From Chloracidobacterium sp. (GTDB lineage: Bacteria > Acidobacteriota > Blastocatellia > Pyrinomonadales > Pyrinomonadaceae), in assembly GCA_025362075.1 (NCBI GenBank), contig JANYIL010000217.1, forward strand, positions 1-39,004: a DNA stretch of 39,004 bases, read 5' to 3'. Of this stretch, positions 22,964 to 30,852 are shown one piece after another. The notes beneath the pieces are model-generated. The model was not told where the DNA came from and did not search any database. It saw only the letters and a program-made list of their open reading frames with translations. The translations under genes were made by a program, and so were the position numbers. Position 1 is the stretch's first letter. Each line of letters starts with the position of its first letter.

Positions 22964-24006
22964 TGCGATTGACCCTAAAAAGAATATTGTGGGTTGCCGG
23001 GCTGGGCATTTTTTTGGTGTGCCCGGCAGCAGCGGCAACGTTGAGCGATTATCATAAACGGATTGACGCGGCCCGCGGCTATGTGGGCGAGCTTCTAAAG
23101 TACGCGGACGAAACCAATTCCGCATTCGAGCGTGAGAAATCGGCGGCGATACGAATGGCTATTCCGCCTACCGAAAAGATCCACTTGCCGGGTGGCGAGA
23201 TTGAGACGGACAACCGCTGGCTGACCACGAGCCTCGGCGAACTGGAGGCGGAAACCAACCGAGCGAAGCGCGGCCCGATCTTGACCGGCATCGAGGAACG
23301 TTTGCTTGCCCTGTCGGAGACGGCCGACGAACTTGAAAAAGCAATCGCCTCCGTCCACTCCAAGGACGAGGACAAACAAAAGCTGGCCGAAATTCTCAAA
23401 CGCGAGGAGTACCAAAAGCCTCAGGTAAAGGAAGAAAGCCTTTTTCAGAAATGGCTCCGCGAGTTTTTTGAGTGGCTCGCCCGCGTCTTTCCACGGCCGG
23501 AAATTTCACCGGATACGGCGACCGGTGTCGGGTCGATGAAATTTGGACTGCAGATTTTGATCTATGTTCTTGTTATCGGCCTGGTTGGCTTTTTAATCTA
23601 CAAATTTGCCCCTTTTTTCGCCCGACGATTTGGCTCCCGAGCGAAAAAGGAAAGGAAGGATCGCGTCATTCTCGGTGAGCGGATCGGACAGGACGAGTCG
23701 GCCGAGGACCTATTCAGCGAGGCCGAAGCGTTGGCCCGCGAGGGCGATCTGCGCGGAGCGATCCGCAAAGGCTACATCGCCATCCTGTGCGAGCTGAGCG
23801 ACCGCAAAGTGATCGGACTTGCGAGGCATAAGACGAATCGCGACTATTTGCGGGACGTTTACAAAGACCAGGGTTTGTTTGTCAATATGACTGGGCTAAC
23901 AGGCAGTTTCGAGCGAAACTGGTATGGCCTGGGGCAGTCGGGAATCCAGGATTGGGAAGATTTTAGGGACAGATATATGCGAACCATCGGCGAGGTTCGG
24001 GGCTAA
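22960..24006 (+). CDS. DUF4129 domain protein
   Basis: A 348-residue membrane protein. A signal or first membrane segment (WVAGLGIFLVCPAAAATL) precedes an extracytoplasmic helical region (about 25-170), then a single membrane helix (LQILIYVLVIGLVGFLIYKF, about 195-215), and a cytoplasmic C-terminal DUF4129 domain with ALAREGDLRGAIRKGYIAIL, LARHKTNRDYLRDV and FERNWYGLGQSGIQDWEDFR. DUF4129, DUF4350 and MoxR genes commonly cluster, and the products are thought to form a membrane-bound MoxR system, sometimes linked to metalloprotein or envelope maturation. It overlaps the previous gene by 4 bases and lies 6 bases from the next. Confidence 0.9.
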   Translation: MMRLTLKRILWVAGLGIFLVCPAAAATLSDYHKRIDAARGYVGELLKYADETNSAFEREKSAAIRMAIPPTEKIHLPGGEIETDNRWLTTSLGELEAETNRAKRGPILTGIEERLLALSETADELEKAIASVHSKDEDKQKLAEILKREEYQKPQVKEESLFQKWLREFFEWLARVFPRPEISPDTATGVGSMKFGLQILIYVLVIGLVGFLIYKFAPFFARRFGSRAKKERKDRVILGERIGQDESAEDLFSEAEALAREGDLRGAIRKGYIAILCELSDRKVIGLARHKTNRDYLRDVYKDQGLFVNMTGLTGSFERNWYGLGQSGIQDWEDFRDRYMRTIGEVRG

Positions 24007-24012
24007 GAAGCG

Positions 24013-25353
24013 GTGAAACAAAAGCTCTTCATTTTTGTGTTTTTGATATTGCTTGTCGGCTTGCTGGCGGGCCTCAATGCCGCGACGTACGTGCAAAAGG
24101 AAAAGACGCCGGACAGCGAGATCTCGCCGAACCGCTCGACCTTTAATTCGGGAGCGACGGGCACGCAGGCGTTTTATACTCTGCTCTTCGAGACGGGCCG
24201 CAATGTCGTAAGATGGCAGGAGCCGCCCGCCGCCCTGCTGACTGCCAAGGCAAACAAGCCGGCCATTTTTGTGGTTACGGGAACCATACGACGTGAATTC
24301 ACTCCGGCCGAAAGCGAGGCTTTGCTGCGATGGGTGTCCGATGGGGGCCGCCTGCTGATAGTCGATCGTGAGCCGCCGGAAACGCTTATCACGACGACCG
24401 CAAACTGGAAATTGTCGATCATGCCGTCCGGTCAGATGGCAGAGATGTTTTCCGTAGATCCGACAGATCAGAAGCAGATGATAGGCGACACGGTCGCCGC
24501 TAAGCCGGCCCAGCCGTCGCTTTTAACGCGAGGCGTGAATGCGGTGCAGCCCTCGAAACTGGCGTCGTCGTTGGTTTTTGATGGTTTATCAGAGTTTCGG
24601 GACGACGATGAGAATCCACCACCGCCGAGTAAAAATATGCAGCCGATGGTCGAATCACCAAGTCAGACGGCACCGGTTGTTCATTTTGTTTCGGGAGACC
24701 GCAATCTGCTCGTCGATGTGCCTTACGGCAGCGGAAAGATCGTTTACCTGAGCGACCCGTACATGATCTCAAATGGGGGCATCAGTCTGGTTGATAACTC
24801 CCAGATGGCGATCAATATGGTCGCGGCCGGTGACGGCATCGTTGCTTTTGACGAATACCATCAGGGCTACGGGACGGACAACAACCGCTTTCTCCAGTTT
24901 TTTGCCGGAACGCCGGTGGTCGCGATCTTTTTGCAGGCGGTGATACTGGTCGGCTTTATCTTTTATTCGCAGAGCCGCCGTTTTGCCCGGGCCGTGCCGG
25001 AGGCGGAGCCCGATCGCCTTTCGAAACTCGAATACGTCGCCGCGATGGCCGAGCTGCAGCAGCGGACGCGGGCCTTTGATCTGGCCATTGAGAATATTTA
25101 TGTCGAGTTTCGTCGACGGGTTGCAAGGCTTGTCGGCCTCGACGGTTTGACGGCCAAAAGTGGTGAACTTGCCGTTGCGATAGCCGGGCGGACAGGTCTT
25201 GATCGCTCGAAAACGGAAGACACCTTGTTTAAATGCGAAGACATTATTCGCGGTGAACCGACCAACAAACGGGAAGTCGTTGCTCTGACGACCGCTCTTC
25301 GCGAGATCGAGGCGACGCTCGGACTCAAGCGGGCCGTGAAATCAAAGATCTAG
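24013..25353 (+). CDS. DUF4350 domain membrane protein
   Basis: A 446-residue protein with a GTG start. An N-terminal membrane anchor (LFIFVFLILLVGLLAGLNAA) precedes the DUF4350 domain (about 40-290): RSTFNSGATGTQAFYTLLFE, ESEALLRWVSDGGRLLIVDR, and VAAGDGIVAFDEYHQGYG. This region resembles a class-I glutamine-amidotransferase-like fold. A second membrane segment (FAGTPVVAIFLQAVILVGFI) follows and the cytoplasmic C-terminus ends in a charged helical domain. It belongs with the DUF4129 and MoxR genes of the same operon. The gap to the next start is 3 bases. Confidence 0.9.
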   Translation: MKQKLFIFVFLILLVGLLAGLNAATYVQKEKTPDSEISPNRSTFNSGATGTQAFYTLLFETGRNVVRWQEPPAALLTAKANKPAIFVVTGTIRREFTPAESEALLRWVSDGGRLLIVDREPPETLITTTANWKLSIMPSGQMAEMFSVDPTDQKQMIGDTVAAKPAQPSLLTRGVNAVQPSKLASSLVFDGLSEFRDDDENPPPPSKNMQPMVESPSQTAPVVHFVSGDRNLLVDVPYGSGKIVYLSDPYMISNGGISLVDNSQMAINMVAAGDGIVAFDEYHQGYGTDNNRFLQFFAGTPVVAIFLQAVILVGFIFYSQSRRFARAVPEAEPDRLSKLEYVAAMAELQQRTRAFDLAIENIYVEFRRRVARLVGLDGLTAKSGELAVAIAGRTGLDRSKTEDTLFKCEDIIRGEPTNKREVVALTTALREIEATLGLKRAVKSKI

Positions 25354-25356
25354 CCG

Positions 25357-26109
25357 ATGCCCATCTACGTTCTAATTATATTGATCGTGCTGTTTCTGCT
25401 GACCAGCATGATCGGCGTCGTCACGGGCAGCAATTCACTGATTACCGTGCCGGTGATGTTTCAATTCGGTATCGAGCCTAAGATTGCCGTTGCGACCAAT
25501 ATGTTCGGGCTGGTGTTTATGTCCATCGGCGGGGCGATACCGTTCGTACGGCAGGGAAAGATCGATTACGGCAAAATAACGCCGTTCATCATCCTGACCG
25601 TGTTCAGCTCGGCCATCGGGGCTTTGCTGGTCGGGGTCATCGGCAATCAGGGCGTCAAACTGGTCGTCTCGGTCGCGATGATCGCCGTGGTTATCTTTAC
25701 TCTGGTCAGGCACCGGGCGGGCGTCGATGACGATTTCACGCCGGCTGTGTACACTGTACCGCTGACATATCTGCTGGTATTCTTGCTCGGAATTTACGGA
25801 GGTCTTTTTAGCGGCGGATATACGACGATACTGACGGCAGTTTGTGTCGGCGTTTATGGAATGCGGTATGGCGAGGCGGTCGCATCGACCAAATTGATCA
25901 ACCTGTTTTCGTCGCTGATTGCCACGGTCATCTTTATGTGGCAAGGTTTAGTGGATTACAAACTCGGCCTGATCCTTGGCTTTACGATGTTTGTCGGAGC
26001 GTACGCCGGAGCTCATTTTGTCACAAAATTGAGCGATGTATGGCTGAGAAGGATATTTTTGACGGCGGTAATCCTCCTCGCGTTAAAGACGCTTTACGAT
26101 TTTATATAA
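25357..26109 (+). CDS. TSUP (TauE/SafE) family permease
   Basis: A 250-residue inner-membrane protein with about eight hydrophobic segments. The family signature appears in both halves: GSNSLITVPVMFQFGIEPKIAVATN near the N-terminus (shown in part: SLITVPVMFQFG) and GLFSGGYTTILTAVCVGVYG in the middle, plus ASTKLINLFSSLIATVIFMW. Members export or import sulfite, sulfoacetate and related organosulfur anions; substrate is unknown here. It starts 3 bases after the DUF4350 gene, so it is in the operon, an unusual insertion between DUF4350 and MoxR. The 90-bp palindromic element begins immediately after its stop codon. Confidence 0.9.
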   Translation: MPIYVLIILIVLFLLTSMIGVVTGSNSLITVPVMFQFGIEPKIAVATNMFGLVFMSIGGAIPFVRQGKIDYGKITPFIILTVFSSAIGALLVGVIGNQGVKLVVSVAMIAVVIFTLVRHRAGVDDDFTPAVYTVPLTYLLVFLLGIYGGLFSGGYTTILTAVCVGVYGMRYGEAVASTKLINLFSSLIATVIFMWQGLVDYKLGLILGFTMFVGAYAGAHFVTKLSDVWLRRIFLTAVILLALKTLYDFI

Positions 26110-26199
26110 GGCGGAGACACGACCGGTAGGGAGTGTGTTCCTTCGCCACAATTTGTAGGTCGAGGCCATGGCACCCTCGCTACCGCTCAGGTTTCTGCC
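26110..26199. repeat. 90-bp palindromic element, intergenic copy
   Basis: The left arm GGCGGAGACACGACCGGTAG and on (32 nt) matches the left arm of the intragenic copy at 32197 in 29 of 32 positions. The right arm, read on the minus strand from 26199 (GGCAGAAACCTGAGCGGTAG and on), is a diverged version that still pairs over most of its length. Total length is exactly 90 bp, the same as the other copy. It starts at the base after the TSUP stop codon and ends 9 bases before the MoxR start codon. Confidence 0.85.
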
Positions 26200-26208
26200 C
26201 TTTAACCA

Positions 26209-27162
26209 ATGTTAACTTACACACCTACAACTGTTGCACATATATTGAACGAGCTTCGTAAAGTTATCGTCGGGCAGGATGACGTTATTGAGCAGATACT
26301 GGTCGCGGTCCTCGCCGAGGGCCATGCATTGATCGAGGGCGTGCCGGGGACGGCTAAGACGCTGACGGTCAAGACGCTTGCTCAGATCATCGGGGCGCAG
26401 TATTCGCGGATCCAGTTTACGCCCGACCTGATGCCGTCGGACATAACGGGAACGAACGTTTTCAATATGCAGACGTCTCAGTTTGCCCTAAGGCAGGGGC
26501 CAATATTCACAGACATTCTGCTGGCCGACGAGATCAACCGGACGCCGCCGAAGACGCAGGCCGCGCTGCTCGAAGCGATGGAGGAACGCCAGACGACGAT
26601 CGACGGCGAACGCTATCCGCTGTCGCCTCTTTTTACGGTACTCGCGACCGAGAATCCGATTGAGTATGAAGGCACGTACCCGCTGCCAGAGGCGCAGCTT
26701 GACCGGTTTTTGATGAAGATATTGATCGATTATCCGCAGGCAGCCGAGGAAGAGGAGATCGTCGCGCGTTGGGACGCGGGCTTTAATTCGCGTAATTTGC
26801 AGCATGTGCAGATCACACCTTTGCCCGACGCAACGGCGATCCAGCGATGCCGGATGGAGGTCCGCGAAATGCGGATGGAGCCGGGCGTGCAGAAATACGT
26901 CGTCGAGATCGTGCGTCGCAGCCGCAGCCACCCGACGATACTCTACGGAGCAAGCCCGCGCGCATCGGTTGCTTTACTGTTGTGTTCAAAGGCCTTGGCG
27001 GCGATTCGTGGCCGCGATTTCCCGACGCCGGACGACATCCGCGATGTGGCAATGCCAGTTTTGCGGCACAGGCTGGCGCTGCGTGCCGAGGCCGAATTGG
27101 ATGGAGCGACGGCGGACGCGGTTATCTCGGATATTTTGAAGACTGTCGAAGTGCCGCGTTGA
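26209..27162 (+). CDS. MoxR family AAA+ ATPase
   Basis: A 317-residue cytoplasmic AAA+ ATPase of the MoxR group, which act as chaperone-like factors that insert cofactors or assemble complexes. Walker [15 protein letters not shown] (about 45-58), Walker [21 protein letters not shown] (about 104-123), sensor 1 [20 protein letters not shown] with the arginine-finger region QLDRFLMK, and the C-terminal lid [20 protein letters not shown] are all present. DUF4350 and DUF4129 partners lie upstream; the usual DUF58 (VWA-like) partner is missing from this cluster. The gene converges on the pseudokinase. No Shine-Dalgarno sequence is visible because the 90-bp element abuts the start. Confidence 0.95.
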   Translation: MLTYTPTTVAHILNELRKVIVGQDDVIEQILVAVLAEGHALIEGVPGTAKTLTVKTLAQIIGAQYSRIQFTPDLMPSDITGTNVFNMQTSQFALRQGPIFTDILLADEINRTPPKTQAALLEAMEERQTTIDGERYPLSPLFTVLATENPIEYEGTYPLPEAQLDRFLMKILIDYPQAAEEEEIVARWDAGFNSRNLQHVQITPLPDATAIQRCRMEVREMRMEPGVQKYVVEIVRRSRSHPTILYGASPRASVALLLCSKALAAIRGRDFPTPDDIRDVAMPVLRHRLALRAEAELDGATADAVISDILKTVEVPR

Positions 27163-27170
27163 CTGGAGCG

Positions 27171-27187
27171 GCAAGCATCCTGCTTGC
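27171..27187. terminator. Hairpin between the convergent MoxR and pseudokinase genes
   Basis: GCAAGCA-TCC-TGCTTGC is a perfect 7-bp stem in the 36-base gap between the two stop codons. The downstream T-content is modest (ATTCTTT on the plus strand), so it could be a weak two-way terminator or a solo REP-like hairpin. Confidence 0.45.
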
Positions 27188-27198
27188 GATTCTTTGGC

Positions 27199-28731
27199 TT
27201 AATCCAACTTGGGTTCGCCCGGCTTGCCCGTAGCGGGTTTCGTGCCTGTTGCGGGTTTATCTTTGCCCGGAGTGGTGGTTGCCGGCTTGTTGTTCTTCGG
27301 AACCGGGGTAGCTAGAGGCTTTGGAGTTGCTGACGGAACAGCTACATTCGCGTTGGGGTTTTTCGGCGTCGGCATGGCTTTCGCCGCCGTATTCGCGTCT
27401 TTCTGGACTGGAACGGGGACCAAAATTATCCCGCTGTCCTGCGGCATGAACTGGCTGCCACCGCCGGGATCGATGGTTACGGTTTGACCGCCGCCGTTTG
27501 GTACGTAAGCTGAGGGCGGAATACCATTGATCGGCTGCTGCTGTAGAGACGGAGCTCCGATCGGGGGGGCACCGCCGTTTGCCCATGCGTTGTAGCCGTC
27601 GCCGCCGGGCAGTGTTCCCGGTGGCAGGGCCATAGATCCAGATGATGCGGCGAGAATCTCGGCGTCGGTCATTTCGGGAAGCTTGGCTAGGCTCTCTTCC
27701 TGAGCGCCGGTCGCGGGGCCGATCGGTTGGACCGGCAGGCTGCCGGCGTCCGCGACCAATTGCGTCGTCGGATCCGTCTTTCTGACATAGGTCGCGTAGA
27801 TCAAGCCGCCGGCCAGCAACGAAATTCCCGCGAAAACGATGAATGCCGTCTGCCAAATATTTTTCTTAGGCGCGGCTACAGCCGCCGGGGCTACGGCCGG
27901 AGCCGGTGTGCCACCCGAAAGTAGTTCAAGATCTTCGGCGAACGCGGCCATCGTCGGGTAACGCCTGTCCGGATCGAGGGCCATGGCGCTCAGGATCATC
28001 GGTTCGAGGTCGTCGGGCAGATCGCGGCGAAAGGCCGATAGCGGGGGCGGCGGTTCCTGTTCGCGTTTTTGCTTTACCTCGGCGGTCGTTTTGCCCTCGA
28101 CCGGCGCCACCCCGGCGAGCATTTCGTACATGATCACGCCAAGCGAGAAAATGTCGGAACGCGGGTTCGCAACCGGGAACTGACCGGTTTGCTCAGGCGA
28201 CAGATATCGCGGATCAGCGTCGCGCGGGATACTCAGGTCGTCGCCGCCAAATCCGATCACCTTGACGGAATCAGAGCCGTCCTCGTTCTTAACTAGAAAA
28301 ATATCCGACGGTGTCAATTTGCCGTGAATGACGTTTTTGGCGTGGGCCGAGGCAATTGCGGCCGCCGTTTGTTTCGCGATACTCAGCGTGCGGTCGACGT
28401 CCAGGCTGCCATCGCGGGCGATCAGCGAACCCAGCGTCTCGTCAGGCGCCGACTCAAAAACGCTGTAAACAATACCACGCGAATCGGTGCCAAAATCCGT
28501 TGCGTTCAAAATATTTGGATGCGAAAGCGCAGCGGCATTTTTTGCCTGATCGAGAAACCGTTTGCTCCAGCGGCCATCCATCGCCAGTGCCTGCGGCAGC
28601 ACGCGGATTGTCACGGGCTTGTTCATAAACTCGTGCCGCCCCGAGTACAAGTCGCCGGAATCGCTCTCGCCGATCAGTTCGGCGAGACGATATTTATCCG
28701 CGATCAATTTTCCGTCAAATTCGTTAGCCAT
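27199..28731 (-). CDS. Membrane-anchored serine/threonine pseudokinase
   Basis: A 510-residue PknB-type protein. The kinase fold spans about 14-273 and keeps structural landmarks: RYLSPEQTGQFPVANPRSDI and FSLGVIMYEMLAGVAP. The catalytic residues are replaced: the ATP-binding VAIK lysine is Arg43 (VTIRVL), the alpha-C glutamate is Gln62, HRD is HGK (136-138), and DFG is GFG (160-162). The Gly-loop is also degenerate (GESDSGD). One membrane helix follows (about 293-315), then an extracytoplasmic Pro/Thr/Gly-rich tail ending in TTTPGKDKPATGTKPATGKP. It probably works as a scaffold or ligand-sensing receptor and not as an enzyme. A TATAAT lies upstream on the minus strand (28773-28768). It is divergent in role from the neighbouring ATP synthase genes and may be a separate transcript. 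Confidence 0.9.
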   Translation of the reverse strand: MANEFDGKLIADKYRLAELIGESDSGDLYSGRHEFMNKPVTIRVLPQALAMDGRWSKRFLDQAKNAAALSHPNILNATDFGTDSRGIVYSVFESAPDETLGSLIARDGSLDVDRTLSIAKQTAAAIASAHAKNVIHGKLTPSDIFLVKNEDGSDSVKVIGFGGDDLSIPRDADPRYLSPEQTGQFPVANPRSDIFSLGVIMYEMLAGVAPVEGKTTAEVKQKREQEPPPPLSAFRRDLPDDLEPMILSAMALDPDRRYPTMAAFAEDLELLSGGTPAPAVAPAAVAAPKKNIWQTAFIVFAGISLLAGGLIYATYVRKTDPTTQLVADAGSLPVQPIGPATGAQEESLAKLPEMTDAEILAASSGSMALPPGTLPGGDGYNAWANGGAPPIGAPSLQQQPINGIPPSAYVPNGGGQTVTIDPGGGSQFMPQDSGIILVPVPVQKDANTAAKAMPTPKNPNANVAVPSATPKPLATPVPKNNKPATTTPGKDKPATGTKPATGKPGEPKLD

Positions 28732-28793
28732 CAGATATTAGAACGCTTAAAACACGCTCAGGTTGCAATTATAATGCCTCAAGCCCCCACGTT

Positions 28794-28868
28794 GCAGAAG
28801 CCCGCACGTTAGTAAGGGCGTAACAGTCAACTTGGATGTTACGCCCTGCTTACGCCGCGGGCTTCTGC
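28794..28868. repeat. 75-bp palindromic repeat (AGCCCGCACGT family), full copy
   Basis: Two 31-nt arms, GCAGAAGCCCGCACGTTAGT... (28794-28824) and its partner (28838-28868), pair perfectly over the outer 12 bp and the inner 10 bp, with a diverged middle. The loop is 13 nt. It lies between the atpE stop codon and the pseudokinase start. A partial copy occurs at 31264-31285. The outer pairing suggests a terminator-like or REP-like role. Confidence 0.8.
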
Positions 28869-28895
28869 ATTCATAAGCGGATCTCCGCAGTCCAA

Positions 28896-29213
28896 TTAAA
28901 GCTTGACGAAAACGATGAGCAGTGCAAAAAGCACCAGCGATTCGATCAGCGCGAGGGCGATGATCATCATCGTCTGGACGGTGCTGGCCGCACCCGGGTT
29001 ACGAGCTGCACCCTCTGCCGCACGCGAACCGACGAGGCCCTGGCCGATACCCGCGAGGCCAGCCGCGAGGCCGAAACCGATGCCGCCGCCGATAGCCTTA
29101 GCGGCACCGACGTACGATTCGTTGTAGGGGGCGGCTCCGCCCTGTGCCATTGCGGTAACCGCAAGCAATGCGATCGCCATCATCGCAAAAAATATAAATT
29201 TCAAGTTTTTCAT
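28896..29213 (-). CDS. atpE: ATP synthase F0 subunit c
   Basis: Forms the rotating c-ring of the F0 motor. The 105-residue product has an N-terminal extension that looks like a cleavable signal peptide (FIFFAMMAIALLAVTAMAQG), then the two-helix hairpin: GGGIGFGLAAGLAGIGQGLV in helix 1, the polar loop GSRAAEGAARNPGA, and helix 2 with the ion-binding glutamate in ALALIESLVLFALLIVF. The mature length is about 81 residues. GIGQG and the ES pair are seen in some sodium-binding c-subunits, but other sodium ligands are not clear. AGGAG precedes the ATG. It is the last F0 gene here; no subunit b follows. Confidence 0.95.
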   Translation of the reverse strand: MKNLKFIFFAMMAIALLAVTAMAQGGAAPYNESYVGAAKAIGGGIGFGLAAGLAGIGQGLVGSRAAEGAARNPGAASTVQTMMIIALALIESLVLFALLIVFVKL

Positions 29214-29436
29214 TTTAAATGTCTCCTGTTTTTATCTAACTCGAAGACTCGGGTTGCGGTCATAAAAACTCGCGCAGGTGGTATTATTTCGCCTCACTTC
29301 CGGTATGCCGCGGAATTTATACTCCGTAGAGTCCGCGTCTCCTGCGTGCGGGCACATCTGATATAAAACGCAAGTTTTCAATCGACCTTGTCCGGTCATC
29401 GTCATTTTGAAACGCGGTAGCGTACAAAAACTAAAA
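29214..29436 (-). other. 223-bp gap within the atp cluster
   Basis: A gap of this size between atpB and atpE is larger than usual. The ORF track shows an 89-codon frame across it (29232-29501), but this overlaps atpB and has no recognisable features, so it is not called. The atpE ribosome-binding site (AGGAG) is at its 3' end on the minus strand. A separate promoter for atpE is likely; no strong -35/-10 pair was identified. Confidence 0.4.
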
Positions 29437-30342
29437 TTAAGCATGTGCCGCGATGGCTTCACCGTGGGCCTCATCCGTATGCTCTTCGTCGTGGTGATCA
29501 TGCGGAGCGTGGGTAACCTCGCCGATGTAGATCATCGAGAGCAGCGTGAAAACAAACGCCTGGACGAATGCCACGAATACACCGAGCAGCGTCAGCACGA
29601 GCGGTACGACAAAATGCGTGAATGGCGGTGCCAGATTAGTGATCTGCGTAAACACCTGTTCGTCCGAAAACATGTTTGCAAATAGCCGAACGCCGAGCGT
29701 AAATGGCCTGATCGAGTTACTGATCAGCTCGATCACAAAGATGAGCGGCGTAATGAACAACGCAATCGCAAACGGCAGTTTCGGCCCGGCGAAATGGGCA
29801 AGGTGGCCGAGCAGGCCGTTTTCGCTGATGCCGATGTAGTTGTAATAAACGAACGACGAGATGCCGAGGGCAAAGGTCACGTTGACCGACGCGGTTGGCG
29901 ACCAGAAGAGCGGAAATTGGCCCATCAGGTTCGATACGAGGATCAAAATGCCAAATGTCGCAACGACCGGAAAATGCCTTGCGCCGTGTTCGCCGATGAT
30001 CGTCGAGATCATGTTTTTGATCGCCAGATATCCGGCCTCCAGCGTCAACTGGCCGCCTTTTGGGTCGTCCTCCGAGAGCTTTCCTTTTAGCAAGCTGATG
30101 ACAAAGACGGTCAATGCACACGCGATCACAAACATTATCGTGTACCACGGAATTGCGTTTTCGACCGTGTAGGGTCCGCCGAACGCTTTTTCCGCCGTCG
30201 TGCCAAAATGTGAGAACACAAGTTTGTTCCACATCGGCTCGGTGTAAGCGACCTGAAATTTATGCACCGGCTCGCCCAGGTAATGGTTAACAAACTGGAC
30301 GATCAGGGGTAATTCGTGTGCTTGTTCTGCAAATAAGAACAT
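29437..30342 (-). CDS. atpB: ATP synthase F0 subunit a
   Basis: Stationary proton-channel subunit of F0 in the inner membrane. With the ATG at 30342 the product is 301 residues with about five or six membrane helices. The essential arginine occurs in FTLGVRLFANMFSDEQV, the signature helix. Also visible are GQFPLFWSPTASVNVTFALG and the C-terminal VFVAFVQAFVFTLLSMIYIG. A His/Glu-rich tail (PHDHHDEEHTDEAHGEA) follows. The ORF-track start 38 codons upstream overlaps the previous gene in another frame; the chosen start is 4 bases after that gene's stop codon, with AGGA upstream. Confidence 0.95.
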   Translation of the reverse strand: MFLFAEQAHELPLIVQFVNHYLGEPVHKFQVAYTEPMWNKLVFSHFGTTAEKAFGGPYTVENAIPWYTIMFVIACALTVFVISLLKGKLSEDDPKGGQLTLEAGYLAIKNMISTIIGEHGARHFPVVATFGILILVSNLMGQFPLFWSPTASVNVTFALGISSFVYYNYIGISENGLLGHLAHFAGPKLPFAIALFITPLIFVIELISNSIRPFTLGVRLFANMFSDEQVFTQITNLAPPFTHFVVPLVLTLLGVFVAFVQAFVFTLLSMIYIGEVTHAPHDHHDEEHTDEAHGEAIAAHA

Positions 30343-30346
30343 ATGT

Positions 30347-30772
30347 TCAAGACTTCCTGCCAAAAATATTGTTAAAAATGCTGTACATTCCGTCGGCGAC
30401 GACCGCCAGAGCAAAGGCCGAAAGGCCGATGATAACCGCCACAACGGGCACGACACCGGTCGCGTAGATCAGCCAAAGTGCGGCCCCGAGAGCAACGTAC
30501 CGCAGAATGTACCGGACGGCGAGCAGGCTCGGCATCACCCCGGCATAAGCATTGTCAAAAATTGCCCGGGTCGAGCGGTCGAGCCAGAAAAAATTGGCAA
30601 ATGCGAGGATGCCGCCGATCAAAATACCCGAACCAAACCCGGCCGAGCCGAACACAAATCCCGCCGCCGCGGCGATCACTACGAAGGCCGTCATCCAGAC
30701 GAGCAAACGCCGTTTGGTGATCTCATGCGGCTGCGGCCCGCCCTCTGTCAAAATATCCAATTCTTCGTCCAC
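30347..30772 (-). CDS. AtpI-like ATP synthase accessory membrane protein
   Basis: A 141-residue inner-membrane protein with four hydrophobic segments (for example LVWMTAFVVIAAAAGFVFGS and VVAVIIGLSAFALAVVADG). Position directly ahead of atpB and the general layout fit the ATP synthase subunit I family (AtpI, UncI), which helps assemble the c-ring. The sequence GILIGGILAFANFFWLDRS matches the conserved helix-loop region of that family in style. The gap to atpB is 4 bases. Family assignment rests partly on position. Confidence 0.8.
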   Translation of the reverse strand: MDEELDILTEGGPQPHEITKRRLLVWMTAFVVIAAAAGFVFGSAGFGSGILIGGILAFANFFWLDRSTRAIFDNAYAGVMPSLLAVRYILRYVALGAALWLIYATGVVPVVAVIIGLSAFALAVVADGMYSIFNNIFGRKS

Positions 30773-30852
30773 CCACGAAACCTATATTTTACAAAGAAAC
30801 GTCAAAAATTCAAAAAGGACTACGTGAAATAAGGCACAAAATAAGGGAGGCA

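Noticed and set aside
25435-25944. 169-codon ORF antisense to the TSUP permease
   Set aside because: Charged, low-complexity shadow of a membrane-protein gene.
28896-29213. Calling subunit c sodium-specific
   Set aside because: GIGQG and ES are suggestive but the other sodium ligands are not clear, so ion type is left open.
29232-29501. 89-codon ORF in the atpB-atpE gap
   Set aside because: Overlaps the end of atpB, has no recognisable features and no Shine-Dalgarno sequence.
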